Assembly: GCF_013031355.1 (NCBI RefSeq)
Contig: NZ_WPZO01000002.1
Span: forward strand, 496,001 to 560,000
DNA from: Ruegeria arenilitoris
GTDB lineage: Bacteria; Pseudomonadota; Alphaproteobacteria; Rhodobacterales; Rhodobacteraceae
DNA: 64,000 nucleotides
Reading direction: 5' to 3'
Shown here: positions 53,063 through 62,532 of the stretch, in pieces
How positions within the stretch are numbered: the stretch's first letter is position 1
Layout of the letters: each line of letters begins with the position of its first letter
Notes under the pieces: model-generated
The model's database searches: none
Seen by the model: only the letters and a program-made list of their open reading frames with translations
What the model was told of the DNA's origin: nothing
Made by a program: the position numbers and the translations under genes

Positions 53063-53981
53063 GACAACGCTCCCAACAAATATCATTCGTTCGAGACTGG
53101 CGAAAAAGGGTGCCGGCGGTCAAGAATGAACGGTTTGTATGGGCTCTTTCCGGACTTCGGAGGCGTTGCAGCATCCATGTCCTAGGAACCATCCGGCGCC
53201 GACAAAGACGGCCCAAAACTGTCATTGACCTGTAGCCTACGATGCTGCGGTGTGGCTCACCGAACCCGCCATTCGCTGCGCGAGCTAGGCCCGGAGTCTC
53301 TTGAACTCGCTCTGCAGTTCGCTGCTAGTCCGTAAGCTGGAAGCATGGCGCACGTGGGGGGGTAGGGACCTGGAAAAGCGAATACTATACGCCTGTCCTG
53401 TTTGAGTTGTGTCAAAAGATCAAATCGAACCGCTACGGGGAATCCCCAATATCGTGGCCACACCTCGTTTGTTAGGTTTGAGTTAACGGAGCTACCACAC
53501 ACAACTCCGAGACCCCCGAGGTTGAGGGGCTGGCTTTACCCCCTCGTCCAGCCCCTCGCTCTGTCCATTACCTCAATGTTGATAGAACAGTCAGATCCGG
53601 CTTTCGGCGGCAGCGTGGTTCAAGTGCATCCTGTTTACCAACTTGGGTAACTTCGATGCCACATTCATGCAGCAGGCCTTCTACATTTCGAAGAGACAGA
53701 GGAAACCGAATGCACAGCGTCACCGGCAAATGGAAGATTTCGGGACAGGCATTGAAGTATTTGAACAGCGACTTTTTTGATCATGGGTAGAGGTACGACA
53801 GCCCCTCGCCCGCCTAAACCCAACTTCTTCTTACAAGACCCTATTGCTGATGCAAATGTATGGCGCAGAGCAATAGATTGCCGAGAAGACGGCGTGAGCA
53901 GCACTCTCGCTAGAATGGCTCTACTTCAACAGAAACGCATCAATCGAAACACCGCTTTTGGCGGTGATTGACGAAAAGGAG
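53063..53981. other. Long intergenic region, mostly unexplained
   Basis: Over 900 bases without a supported gene. A repeat-like patch lies near 53140-53215 (GCGTTGCAGCATCCATGTCC). A strong hairpin is at 53524-53557. A plus-strand frame at 53777-53971 begins with a plausible ATG but has no family similarity or coding bias I can see. Confidence 0.4.
53524..53557. other. Perfect 10-bp inverted repeat, role unclear
   Basis: GAGGGGCTGG (53524-53533) pairs with CCAGCCCCTC (53548-53557), loop of 14 bases that is itself C-rich (CTTTACCCCCTCGT). There is no T run and no nearby gene end, so it is not an obvious terminator. A further CAGCCCCTCG occurs at about 53799. Confidence 0.45.
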
Positions 53982-54290
53982 ACAAAAAAGACCGGTGATG
54001 CAGTAAGCTTAGAAGAGAAGCTCTCTACTTTTCCGAATATTAAAGTATGAAAACCGTATCGCAGTTCGATGGGTGGCAAAAGGCGAGTTCAACTGGCATA
54101 ACCATGAAGATTCTGATGAGTTCATTCTCGTTCTAAACGGCACAATGCGCATTAATCTGTGAGACCGCGATGTCGTTCTTAGAGCCCGCAGCTTCAATGC
54201 GAATTCGAACAGATTGGCGACCCAAACCGGAAACTCGATTGGATGTTGCAATGCTGCATCTTCAGTCCGCATAACCGTGCAAACGCAAAC
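53982..54290 (+). pseudogene. Cupin-domain protein, decayed
   Basis: After AAAAGGAG at about 53974, the triplet ACA stands where the start ATG is expected (ACA AAA AAG ACC). Translation gives DAVSLEEKLSTFPN, then a shift of one base with some lost codons near 54045, then ENRIAVRWVAKGEFNWHNHEDSDEF (landmark WHNHEDSDEF, the first cupin motif), followed by ILVLNGTMRINL, a TGA at 54162-54164, and DRDVVLRA. The metal-binding cupin motif is recognisable but start, frame and stop are all damaged. Confidence 0.65.
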
Positions 54291-54337
54291 GGTTAAACCT
54301 TTGCCACGGATCCAGTCGTCGAACCTATCTCAAGAGT

Positions 54338-57300
54338 TCAGGAACTTTTGCGAAACATTCTGTTTTTCTCAATTATCTCGTCAAGTGCCGCGCGCGCATC
54401 CGGCAACACCGCAGTGAAGCGCACCATAAAACAACCATCGTCGTGATGCTGGTCCATTACTTTAGCATAAAGCGTCAGATTGCTGTCAGACCCGCCTTGC
54501 CACTTGATCTGGAGCTGAAGATCACTGAAAGGCTTTGGTGCTGTCTCGGATTGTATGCACGCTGCGACGGGGGAAAGCTTCAGAAGCTGGCCGTGCTGCG
54601 CCATACCCACAACCTGTTTACCGACAACCGCTCTGTACGAGAGCGCAACGGGCAAATTTATGTCTGCCATCTCCACAGATTGCGATGAAAGGGTGATCGC
54701 ATAGGTGCCCCCCATGCCAAGCAATTCATAAATCTTCAAAGGATCGCCAGAACCTTTGGGTTCAACCGTGCGCATCGCTCCTAGTTCAATAGGCGTTTTG
54801 ACGGCTTCGCGCGTACTATCTGCGATCAGTATCTGGCCACCGACAGTGTAGCTTTCGATCCTTGCAGCCAGGTTGGTTGTTCTACCCACAACGCTATACT
54901 TGGCGCGTTTATCAGAACCGATATTGCCAACGACGACTTCACCCGTGTTCAGACCGATGCCCATCTCGATTTCCGGGAAGCCGTTTCTGGTATTCCATTC
55001 GTTAACCCAACCCATCCGTTGCTGCATTTCCAGCGCACAGGCCAAAGCGCGGTCAGCATCGTCGGGCCGTTGCAAGGGTGCGCCAAACACCACCAAGATC
55101 GCGTCGCCAATGAAGGCATCAATTGTGCCATTGTATTTCTGGATGACGTTGGTCATTTCGCTGAGATATGTATTCAGCATTGCCACGATGCTTTCCGGCG
55201 GCAACTCGTCAGAGAGGGTCGAGAACCCCCGCAGATCTGACATCAACATGGTAACCGTGGTTTTCTTCCCGCTGAAGTCCACTCCATCCGCCGATTTCAA
55301 CAACTGGTCCACAACTTCCGTGGCAAGAAACTGACCGAACGTCTGTTCAAGAAATTTTGCGTGAACCTCAAGCTGCTCGGTTCGCTCGCGAACTTTTTCT
55401 TCCAGATGTTCAACGATCTCAGCATTGCGCATTGAAACGGCAATCTGTCCTGACAGCAGCGACAGCAGTTGCGCTCGTTCCGGTTTGAAGGCCGAACTCA
55501 CCAGGTTGTTTTCCAGATAGACCAGGCCAATCAATTCGTTCAGGTGGAGGATAGGCTGACACAGAACGGCACGCGTTTCGTTTTGCTGAACGTAGGGGTC
55601 AACCATGAAGCGCTCGTCAAGCTGAGCGTCGTCCACCAGAACGACCTCGTGCGTTCGCGCTGTGAAATTGATTACGCTGGTCGGGAGAATTCTCGATCCT
55701 TGGTCGGAATCGAGAGGAACGGGATGCTGGAATGTACCAACCTCGGATGTAACGCTGACCTCTGTCTCGATCATCAGTTCGTCGCCATGTGCAAGCAAAA
55801 GCACGCCGCGTTGAGCACCGGCGTTTTCGATCAGAATTCCAAGCAACCGATCCAGAAGCCGACCCTGTACCACTTCCGCTGAGATCGCCTGAGCCGCTTT
55901 CAGCAGCGTATTCAGGTCAAGGTCCTGTCCCAGAAATAGATTGGTCGTTTTTTCGGTAGTTGAGGTCAGGCTTTCAGTGATCTGTTGCGTGGTTGCGCGA
56001 CGATCACGATGTTCGGTGAGGAGTTGCGGGAACTCCAGTTCCAACTCCTCCACTTTGCGATGCGCGCCCCACAAACGGTAGGCATGCCGCGCATCGCGTA
56101 GGTACATCGAACCGATCCGAGCACTGGGGCGCCGCTCAATCACGTGTCGCGCGGCCAGTTCACACGCCAGAGCCTCATCCTGTAGAAACCGACCCTTCTG
56201 TGCTGCATCAATGGCCGCGTCCAACAGGTCCAGCACATCCGCATCATTGCCGTTCAGGCGCGCAATTTCCGCCCTTACCATAAGGGTTTTAGCCAGGAAG
56301 TTGTCCGGACCGGACTCCGCCCATTGGTTCAGCCTTTCGTGATTTGCTTCCAGACGGCTTTGCATATCGGGATCGGGCTCGCCATCCCGAAGAAGCGCGG
56401 CGATCGAAAGCGATTGATAGAGAAGGTGGTCGGCAAGGCAGGGATGGTTGACGACAAAGCTGAGGATCGGCTCCACCAAACGCGTCTCAGCAAGTGCTTC
56501 TTGCGGTCGTCCGAACACATAAAGGGCTTGGGCTTTTAGAATTCTATGGAAACAGATGGCCATGGACATCTGGTTCTCTTCACACCCGGCCAGAAATGTT
56601 GCTTCGTCCAGATCTTCGGTGGAAAAATCAGTGCTGGATTGCGTTCGTCCCGCCAGCGTTGAAAGCACCAGCCGATACGCGTTAATACCAGCAGCAGCAC
56701 CATGGTTTTGAGCGCGTTGGATAGTGTCCAACTGGGCTGGCATCGCATCCAGTACGTCTTCAAGCGGTTTGCCCGCGAAGCTGTCAATCACGACGCGATA
56801 CATTACCAGATAACCCGCCCATAGAATGTCGCCTGAATCCATCCCCTCGCGGTAACCCCGTTCGATCACGGGTATCGCATTACGTACATGTTGCACCCAC
56901 GGGATAAGCTCCACCCCGGTTACCAGGCACACAGTTGCTGTCGGGGCACGTGCACCAAACTTGTCGCACAGCCGCAAGGACAGCTCACCGAAAGCCGCAC
57001 CCTCGCGGTACTTGCCCATGAACGCGCCGATGATCAGGCCGAAATTGGCGAAAAACAGTGCAGATTCCGGCGCGTTACCGTGCTTCAAAGACAATTGTAC
57101 CGAGGTGCCGACAATCAGCGGGAAAAGCTCTTGGTTGTTCAGGAACGCTGCGATGGTCAGATGCCGCAAGCAGCGTTGCGCCAGCGCGATTTCAGGGCTG
57201 TCGACGTCTGCATTGTCAAAAAGCGCCGCCGGGTTTGTGGCCCCAAGCATCGCCGCAGCCTGGCCGATCGCGTTTTGGCCGGCTTCCTCCAGATTGTCGA

Positions 57301-59899
57301 GGCTCATCTGGACGCCGACAAGCTCCAGGGCCTTGATACCAGCATCAATGGCTTCGTCGAATTCCATCAGCAAAGTATGCTGCGCAATACGCGTGAAGTA
57401 GATTTCCGCCCTTTCAAGGTCAGTTCGTGCGTGTGCCAACGTTGTGGCCACAATTTCGGTGCATCGCTCGAAATTGCCGGTCAAGTATTCGAGCGCTGCG
57501 GACAGGCGCTGAGCTTCAAACATCAGCTCATAGTTTTCGTCCCAGCCGTCCGGACCCAAAAGCTCTGACGCGACGTTAACGAAAGACAGCGCGGCCTCAT
57601 AGGCAGCCGAGTCAAAAGCCCTGCGTGCGGCAATCAGGTCAAGATGCGCAAGATCGAGCTGCTCGGCACGGTCTTCCATTCTGTCCCGCCCGATGTTGAG
57701 TTGGTCGACAACTTCAAAAATTCGGTCATTCAACTCTTCCCTTGTCAACCGGGCTCTGAGCTGGCGCCCAATGGCAAGATGGACGCTGTGACGATCAGTG
57801 TCGATTAGATCATAGGCCGCCTGCTGAATACGGTCATGTTGGAACTCAAAGTCCCGCACGACAAGCGGGGACAAGACGTTATCCGTCTCTGTCACGACCA
57901 GATCAGAGAGCGGCTGGATCATCTCTTGCTGAATGGCCGGCAGCAGGCATTCGAACGCTTCCTCAGGTTCGATTTTCAAGATCAGCGCGAGTGTGTCGAT
58001 GTCAAAACGGTTGCCCATACAGGACGCAGTTTGCAGGACGGATTGTGTGCCCTGCTCCAACCTGCGCAGTTTTTCCAACAAAAGGTCGACCACATTGTCG
58101 GTGATCTGTACCGCGCGGATCGCCTGAATATCCCATGTCCATTTCGTGGATATGTTGGAGTCTATTGTCTTTTGTACAATCAGCTTTTCGCGATGCAGGT
58201 CCATCAGAAACTGCCGTGTAAAAAGCGGGTTGCCTTGGGTCTTTTGCACCACGAGTTGCGCCAGCTCGACCACCTGTGAAGCGTCCGAATGAAACGTGTC
58301 CGCAATCAAATTTACGATATCGGGCACACCCAGCGGGGCGAGCGATAAATTGGACAGACGCCCCCCAGCCTCCCGCACCGTTTCAAGTGCCCGCGACATG
58401 GGATGCATCGCGTCCACTTCGTTGCTGCGATACGATCCGATCAAAAGCAGCCGCCCAATCTGATCGTCGGTCAAAACAACCTTCAAAAGCCCCAACGTCG
58501 CGCCGTCGGCCCATTGTAGATCATCCAGAAACAGGACGACAACACGGTCGTGCGCACAAAGCGCGCGCAAAAAACGGCGAACGGTTTGGTTGAACCTGTT
58601 CATGGCCTCTGTGGCGTCCAGCTCTGGTGCAGCAGGCTGCGGCCCGATGATCAACTCAAGTTCCGGCACAACATCCAGAAGGACCGATGCGTTCGGCGTC
58701 AAAGCGTCATTGAGTTCCTTGCGCCAGGTCGCGTGACGCGTCTGGCTTTCAGTAAGCAATTGCCGTACCAGGTCCTGCAGGGCGACCGTAAGGCCCGAAT
58801 ATGGGTCGTTTTTCTTGAACTGCTCGAACTTACCTTTGATGAAATAGCCACGCGCCCGGGTGATCGGTTTATGAACTTCGTTCACCAGAGCAGTCTTTCC
58901 GACACCTGAAGTGCCGGACACCAGCATCATCTCGGCTGGTCCATGACGTACCCTTTCAAATGCTTCGAGCAATATGTGCACTTCGTGATCGCGACCATAC
59001 AGCCGTTCAGGGACCGTAAAACGCTCAGCACGATCCTTGAGACCCGGTACAAACCGGTCGAGATCGACGCCAAGCCGTACGGCTTCAAGGTCTGCAATGA
59101 TGCCAAGAGCGCTTTGATAGCGATCTTCAGCCTTTTTGGCCATCATTCGCTGGACAATCCTGGACAGCGCTGGCGATACGTCCGGGTTTCGCCTATGGGC
59201 CGGAACAGGTTCGCGAGCGACGTGGCAGTGTACAAGCTCCAGTTTGTCGTCAACCTCGAAAGGCGGCACACCTGTGAGCATCTCGTAGAAGGTCGCGCCC
59301 ATCGAATAGAAGTCAGTGCGATGGTCAAGCGTTCGATTCATGCGCCCGGTTTGTTCGGGCGAAATATAGGGCAAACTGCCTTCCAGAACCTCGGGACTTT
59401 TCAGAATCGGGTGCTCGGTCGAAAACTGCGTTGCGATCCCGAAGTCAATTAGTTTCACCTCGCCAGTTCCCGGATTGATGAGAACGTTTTGAGGCGAAAT
59501 ATCCTTGTGGATCACGCGCGCCTGATGAATGCCGTCAACAGAGCGGGCAATCTGAATAGCAGTCTCAAGGAATTCTTCGTGTGAGAGCGCTCGGGACGAC
59601 AACAGATCCGCAACAGAGATTCCCTCGAAGTCCTCCAGAACTATCATGAGCGACTTGTCATGGCGCTGTAAGTCCAGAGCTTTGATCACGCCCGGTAGGT
59701 TCAGGCCGCTGGTAATCTCGAACTCGCTGCGGAAGCGCGCAAGCCTGCTGGCACTGGGAAAATCGCTTTTGAGGATTTTTATGACAACGCGTTCACCATC
59801 AGAGTTGCGCGTTGCGCGGAACACGAACGAATTGGTGCTTTCATAGAGAGTCTCGGACAATTGGAAGCCAGGAACAAAAGACGTCTGTACGTTAGCCAT
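54338..59899 (-). CDS. Giant Ser/Thr kinase - AAA ATPase - GAF - nucleotide cyclase signalling protein (TOMM-type kinase/cyclase fusion)
   Basis: A 1853-residue protein from ATG 59899, overlapping the halogenase stop by eight bases. Domains in order: protein kinase 8-275 (Lys41, catalytic HKD at 131-133, DFG at 152-154); AAA/STAND-like ATPase about 300-560 (Walker A GTSGVGKT 329-336, Walker B LFLDD 456-460); long helical-repeat region 700-1300; GAF about 1340-1490; coiled coil 1495-1520; class III cyclase about 1547-1725 (metal Asp1555 in SDLRGF, Asp1599 in GDAILVVFGAP); and a PilZ-like tail about 1745-1840. Catalytic residues are present throughout. Kinase/cyclase fusions are known from TOMM gene clusters, which agrees with the YcaO gene in this operon. 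Signal, targets and which cyclic nucleotide is made are unknown. Confidence 0.9.
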   Translation of the reverse strand: MANVQTSFVPGFQLSETLYESTNSFVFRATRNSDGERVVIKILKSDFPSASRLARFRSEFEITSGLNLPGVIKALDLQRHDKSLMIVLEDFEGISVADLLSSRALSHEEFLETAIQIARSVDGIHQARVIHKDISPQNVLINPGTGEVKLIDFGIATQFSTEHPILKSPEVLEGSLPYISPEQTGRMNRTLDHRTDFYSMGATFYEMLTGVPPFEVDDKLELVHCHVAREPVPAHRRNPDVSPALSRIVQRMMAKKAEDRYQSALGIIADLEAVRLGVDLDRFVPGLKDRAERFTVPERLYGRDHEVHILLEAFERVRHGPAEMMLVSGTSGVGKTALVNEVHKPITRARGYFIKGKFEQFKKNDPYSGLTVALQDLVRQLLTESQTRHATWRKELNDALTPNASVLLDVVPELELIIGPQPAAPELDATEAMNRFNQTVRRFLRALCAHDRVVVLFLDDLQWADGATLGLLKVVLTDDQIGRLLLIGSYRSNEVDAMHPMSRALETVREAGGRLSNLSLAPLGVPDIVNLIADTFHSDASQVVELAQLVVQKTQGNPLFTRQFLMDLHREKLIVQKTIDSNISTKWTWDIQAIRAVQITDNVVDLLLEKLRRLEQGTQSVLQTASCMGNRFDIDTLALILKIEPEEAFECLLPAIQQEMIQPLSDLVVTETDNVLSPLVVRDFEFQHDRIQQAAYDLIDTDRHSVHLAIGRQLRARLTREELNDRIFEVVDQLNIGRDRMEDRAEQLDLAHLDLIAARRAFDSAAYEAALSFVNVASELLGPDGWDENYELMFEAQRLSAALEYLTGNFERCTEIVATTLAHARTDLERAEIYFTRIAQHTLLMEFDEAIDAGIKALELVGVQMSLDNLEEAGQNAIGQAAAMLGATNPAALFDNADVDSPEIALAQRCLRHLTIAAFLNNQELFPLIVGTSVQLSLKHGNAPESALFFANFGLIIGAFMGKYREGAAFGELSLRLCDKFGARAPTATVCLVTGVELIPWVQHVRNAIPVIERGYREGMDSGDILWAGYLVMYRVVIDSFAGKPLEDVLDAMPAQLDTIQRAQNHGAAAGINAYRLVLSTLAGRTQSSTDFSTEDLDEATFLAGCEENQMSMAICFHRILKAQALYVFGRPQEALAETRLVEPILSFVVNHPCLADHLLYQSLSIAALLRDGEPDPDMQSRLEANHERLNQWAESGPDNFLAKTLMVRAEIARLNGNDADVLDLLDAAIDAAQKGRFLQDEALACELAARHVIERRPSARIGSMYLRDARHAYRLWGAHRKVEELELEFPQLLTEHRDRRATTQQITESLTSTTEKTTNLFLGQDLDLNTLLKAAQAISAEVVQGRLLDRLLGILIENAGAQRGVLLLAHGDELMIETEVSVTSEVGTFQHPVPLDSDQGSRILPTSVINFTARTHEVVLVDDAQLDERFMVDPYVQQNETRAVLCQPILHLNELIGLVYLENNLVSSAFKPERAQLLSLLSGQIAVSMRNAEIVEHLEEKVRERTEQLEVHAKFLEQTFGQFLATEVVDQLLKSADGVDFSGKKTTVTMLMSDLRGFSTLSDELPPESIVAMLNTYLSEMTNVIQKYNGTIDAFIGDAILVVFGAPLQRPDDADRALACALEMQQRMGWVNEWNTRNGFPEIEMGIGLNTGEVVVGNIGSDKRAKYSVVGRTTNLAARIESYTVGGQILIADSTREAVKTPIELGAMRTVEPKGSGDPLKIYELLGMGGTYAITLSSQSVEMADINLPVALSYRAVVGKQVVGMAQHGQLLKLSPVAACIQSETAPKPFSDLQLQIKWQGGSDSNLTLYAKVMDQHHDDGCFMVRFTAVLPDARAALDEIIEKNRMFRKSS

Positions 59900-61205
59900 T
59901 TGCGCTGTCACCCACCGACATTTTGTTTGCACTATAGTATCCTATACCATGGCCGACTTGTGCAAAATTGAGTTCCGAAAAGTTGCCAAACGGGATGAAT
60001 TTCGTCAGCTTCGGCAGTATTTCCCGTTCCCACTTTTCCTGTTCTGTACAGGTCCCGATTTCTGTGCCGGGCAAGTCGCGCCCAACATCCAGAAAATCGG
60101 TCATCGCATTCATATGGCCCGCCAAGTAGTCATGCCCGCGCGCGCGCTCAAGACTGCGGGACGCCAAGTTCCAGAACGGACTGTCCCATCGCGATCCACG
60201 CGCGTAGTGCCAGGTAATAAACAGTGAGTTACGCAGGACATAAGAGCGCATAGTCCGGTTTGCGTGTTCCACGGCACCCACGTCCGGCGCGCTTTGCGGG
60301 TGGTGATCCGTCATCCAGCGCTGCGCGATGCGGACTTGCATGATCGTGGCACCGATGGCCGTGGCCTCAAGTGGTTCGACGAATGACGCGGCATTGCCAA
60401 TGGTGAAAATACGACCATCAAACCAGTTGCGGCGCATGAAGTTCGGAAAACTCACGCGAACACGGATTTCCGTTGGTTCGACCTGCTCTTCTTTGAGAAA
60501 AACATCGAAATCCGCCAGAACGTCTTCGTCGCTGCTGAGTGAAGGATTGAAGACATACCCGCAGGAGGTCCAGTCCCGCAGTGGGATTTGGAATATCCAC
60601 CCATGTGGTCGGGCGACTAAACGGGACATGCTGGTTTCGGTACTGGGGGGCAGACGGCGCACCATCGCGCGGCCCGTAGGTATCCAATCCATGCGAATGA
60701 TCTCGGGATCTTCTGGTGCTTGCGTCCAAGCCCCCGCAGGAAATCCCCTCGCGTCCAACACATAGTCGCAGTCCAGTTGACTGCCGTCCTCAAAACCGAT
60801 GGTTACGCCACCGGGCAGAGCCTCTAGGGACACAACGCGGGCATCAAGCTGCTTTGCCCGCACATGATCACTGATAATCCCTGTCACACGACCGGCGTCA
60901 AAGTGGTATCCGAAAAGACGCGGTGGCTGAAACCTGTTCACGAAATCCGTGCTATGTGATCCCCATCCTTCATAGTGTGATCCAAGCTTTACTGTCGCGC
61001 CACAACGCGCGCGCAGTTCGTCTGGTCCGATGCCTGTGACCTCGTCCAGCCACAAAGGAAAGCGTGGTGTTGTTCCTTCTCCGACACCGATTGTCGGGAT
61101 GCGGGAATCGTAAATGTGCCACAGCTCAGCCTTCGGGAAATAGCGAGTCATGTGGGCTGCAGCAATGAAACCGGCCGTTCCGCCGCCCAATACAGCAATT
61201 TTCAT
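59892..61205 (-). CDS. Flavin-dependent tryptophan-halogenase-family enzyme
   Basis: A 437-residue protein. It begins MKIAVLGGGTAGFIAA, the FAD-binding loop (GxGxxG). The block CGATVKLGSHYEGWG contains the Lys of halogenases that forms the chloramine or relays HOCl (PrnA Lys79 position). The family motif WxWxIP appears as GWIFQIPL, with Phe in place of the second Trp. FVEPLEATAIGATIM corresponds to the conserved segment near PrnA Glu346. It needs FADH2 from a reductase. It overlaps both neighbours (four bases with the oxidoreductase gene upstream, eight with the kinase gene), so it is part of the YcaO operon and may chlorinate or brominate a peptide residue. Confidence 0.9.
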   Translation of the reverse strand: MKIAVLGGGTAGFIAAAHMTRYFPKAELWHIYDSRIPTIGVGEGTTPRFPLWLDEVTGIGPDELRARCGATVKLGSHYEGWGSHSTDFVNRFQPPRLFGYHFDAGRVTGIISDHVRAKQLDARVVSLEALPGGVTIGFEDGSQLDCDYVLDARGFPAGAWTQAPEDPEIIRMDWIPTGRAMVRRLPPSTETSMSRLVARPHGWIFQIPLRDWTSCGYVFNPSLSSDEDVLADFDVFLKEEQVEPTEIRVRVSFPNFMRRNWFDGRIFTIGNAASFVEPLEATAIGATIMQVRIAQRWMTDHHPQSAPDVGAVEHANRTMRSYVLRNSLFITWHYARGSRWDSPFWNLASRSLERARGHDYLAGHMNAMTDFLDVGRDLPGTEIGTCTEQEKWEREILPKLTKFIPFGNFSELNFAQVGHGIGYYSANKMSVGDSANG

Positions 61206-62521
61206 GAAACAGCCTCATTTGTTAAGGTTTCCGGTGTGCGCAGCATATGCTGGAGTTCCAACAACATTATGGCCAAAGAAGGATCAAAAGGGGCAGCCCG
61301 TGTAAGGCTGTTGATTTGATCCGCCAAACCGGGTTGCGACGCGGCCGTTGTCCAATCGTTCGTTGCGATCATCCAGGGCAACTGGTTATGCTGGGCAAGT
61401 TGGGACTGGAAGCGGCTTGCCGTGTTGGTTGTGATACGGTCTGGCTGATCCAGATAACCTTGCAGCAACTGAACACCTCGGGCTGCCGCCGTCATACCCA
61501 GCCCGGCATAGGGGTCAAGCGCACAGACGCTGTCACCAATTGCAAACAGATTGTCTGGCCAGAAAGAGTATTGTTCGTAGTGTCGACGGCGATTTGCGGT
61601 GCGACCAAACAGATGCGGGGGCGTCACCGGCACTGCGCGTTTAAGTACGTCATAAAATTCTGCGGCTGGTAGCATCGCCGCCGACGCAAGAAAGGTCTCG
61701 TCATTGGTCGGCAATGGGACATCTTCGGGAGATTGCAGCACAACCCCCCACAGATCGTTCTCTGCCCGCATCATCATTCCTGCACGTCCATGGATCGGCG
61801 CCAACGCAAGGCCTTGCCATTTCGGAGTTTGATCTGGTGCCAGCCGCACCCAACGTGAAACATATTGCCGACCCGGTGCGATTTCGGTCCGGGCGATCTG
61901 CTGCCGCTCACCATAAACTTGGGCAAGCCAGCGTGGCAGACGCGAGGCGGCACCGCTGGCATCCACGACCACATCAGCATTGTTCAAAACTTGTAAAGCG
62001 CCGTTGGTCGACTGAAACCTTACACCACATACGCTTTCGCCATCCCGCGAGACCTCAAGCCCGACGACGCGCTGGACCGTTTGAATCGTCACATTGCGGG
62101 CTTCGCGTAACACTGCTAGCAGCGCGTTTTCGATGAGCCCGCGAGAAGCGCCATAAAGGGTTATGCCAGTTTCAACCTTCGGCAACCACCCTGAGGCCAC
62201 CCGCATTGCAACATCTGCACCCGCGTCATAAGCCACCGCGCCTCGTGCAATCATTTCGTCGCGCCAACCCGGAACCAGTTCGTCAAAAGCTTGGGCGCCA
62301 GCTCCCATCAACATGTGCAGGCAGTGGCTTTGCGGCACTTCGGGGCGGATTGCGGGTGCGCCATCCGAAGGTTCCACGTAATTTGACCGTTCCAGAACCG
62401 TAACTTTGACAAAACGGTCCTTTAGCATGTTTGCACAAAGCAGTCCCGCAATACCCCCACCAATGACAAGCGCTTGGGCGCCTTTCATTCGTGGCTTAGC
62501 TGGCTGTGGAACGGCTGGCAT
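61202..62521 (-). CDS. FAD-dependent oxidoreductase / monooxygenase
   Basis: A 439-residue protein from ATG 62521 (GTG 62527 and ATG 62488 are alternatives). The FAD loop is ALVIGGGIAGLLCANML, the DG-type block is VVDASGAASRLPRWL, and the second FAD motif is FAIGDSVCALDPYAGLGMTAAARG. This is the group that includes aromatic hydroxylases, geranylgeranyl-type reductases and halogenase relatives. It lacks the halogenase WxWxIP and Lys motifs. It overlaps the halogenase gene by four bases (ATGA). It may oxidise the RiPP product or serve a paired step with the halogenase. Confidence 0.87.
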   Translation of the reverse strand: MPAVPQPAKPRMKGAQALVIGGGIAGLLCANMLKDRFVKVTVLERSNYVEPSDGAPAIRPEVPQSHCLHMLMGAGAQAFDELVPGWRDEMIARGAVAYDAGADVAMRVASGWLPKVETGITLYGASRGLIENALLAVLREARNVTIQTVQRVVGLEVSRDGESVCGVRFQSTNGALQVLNNADVVVDASGAASRLPRWLAQVYGERQQIARTEIAPGRQYVSRWVRLAPDQTPKWQGLALAPIHGRAGMMMRAENDLWGVVLQSPEDVPLPTNDETFLASAAMLPAAEFYDVLKRAVPVTPPHLFGRTANRRRHYEQYSFWPDNLFAIGDSVCALDPYAGLGMTAAARGVQLLQGYLDQPDRITTNTASRFQSQLAQHNQLPWMIATNDWTTAASQPGLADQINSLTRAAPFDPSLAIMLLELQHMLRTPETLTNEAVS

Positions 62522-62532
62522 TTGCACGGGGG

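Noticed and set aside
53777-53971. Possible 64-residue protein on the plus strand
   Set aside because: Begins with ATG but has no clear ribosome site, domain or neighbour relation.
56888-57568. Several long frames opposite the kinase/cyclase gene
   Set aside because: They are shadows of the 1853-codon gene, whose motifs are intact across the region.
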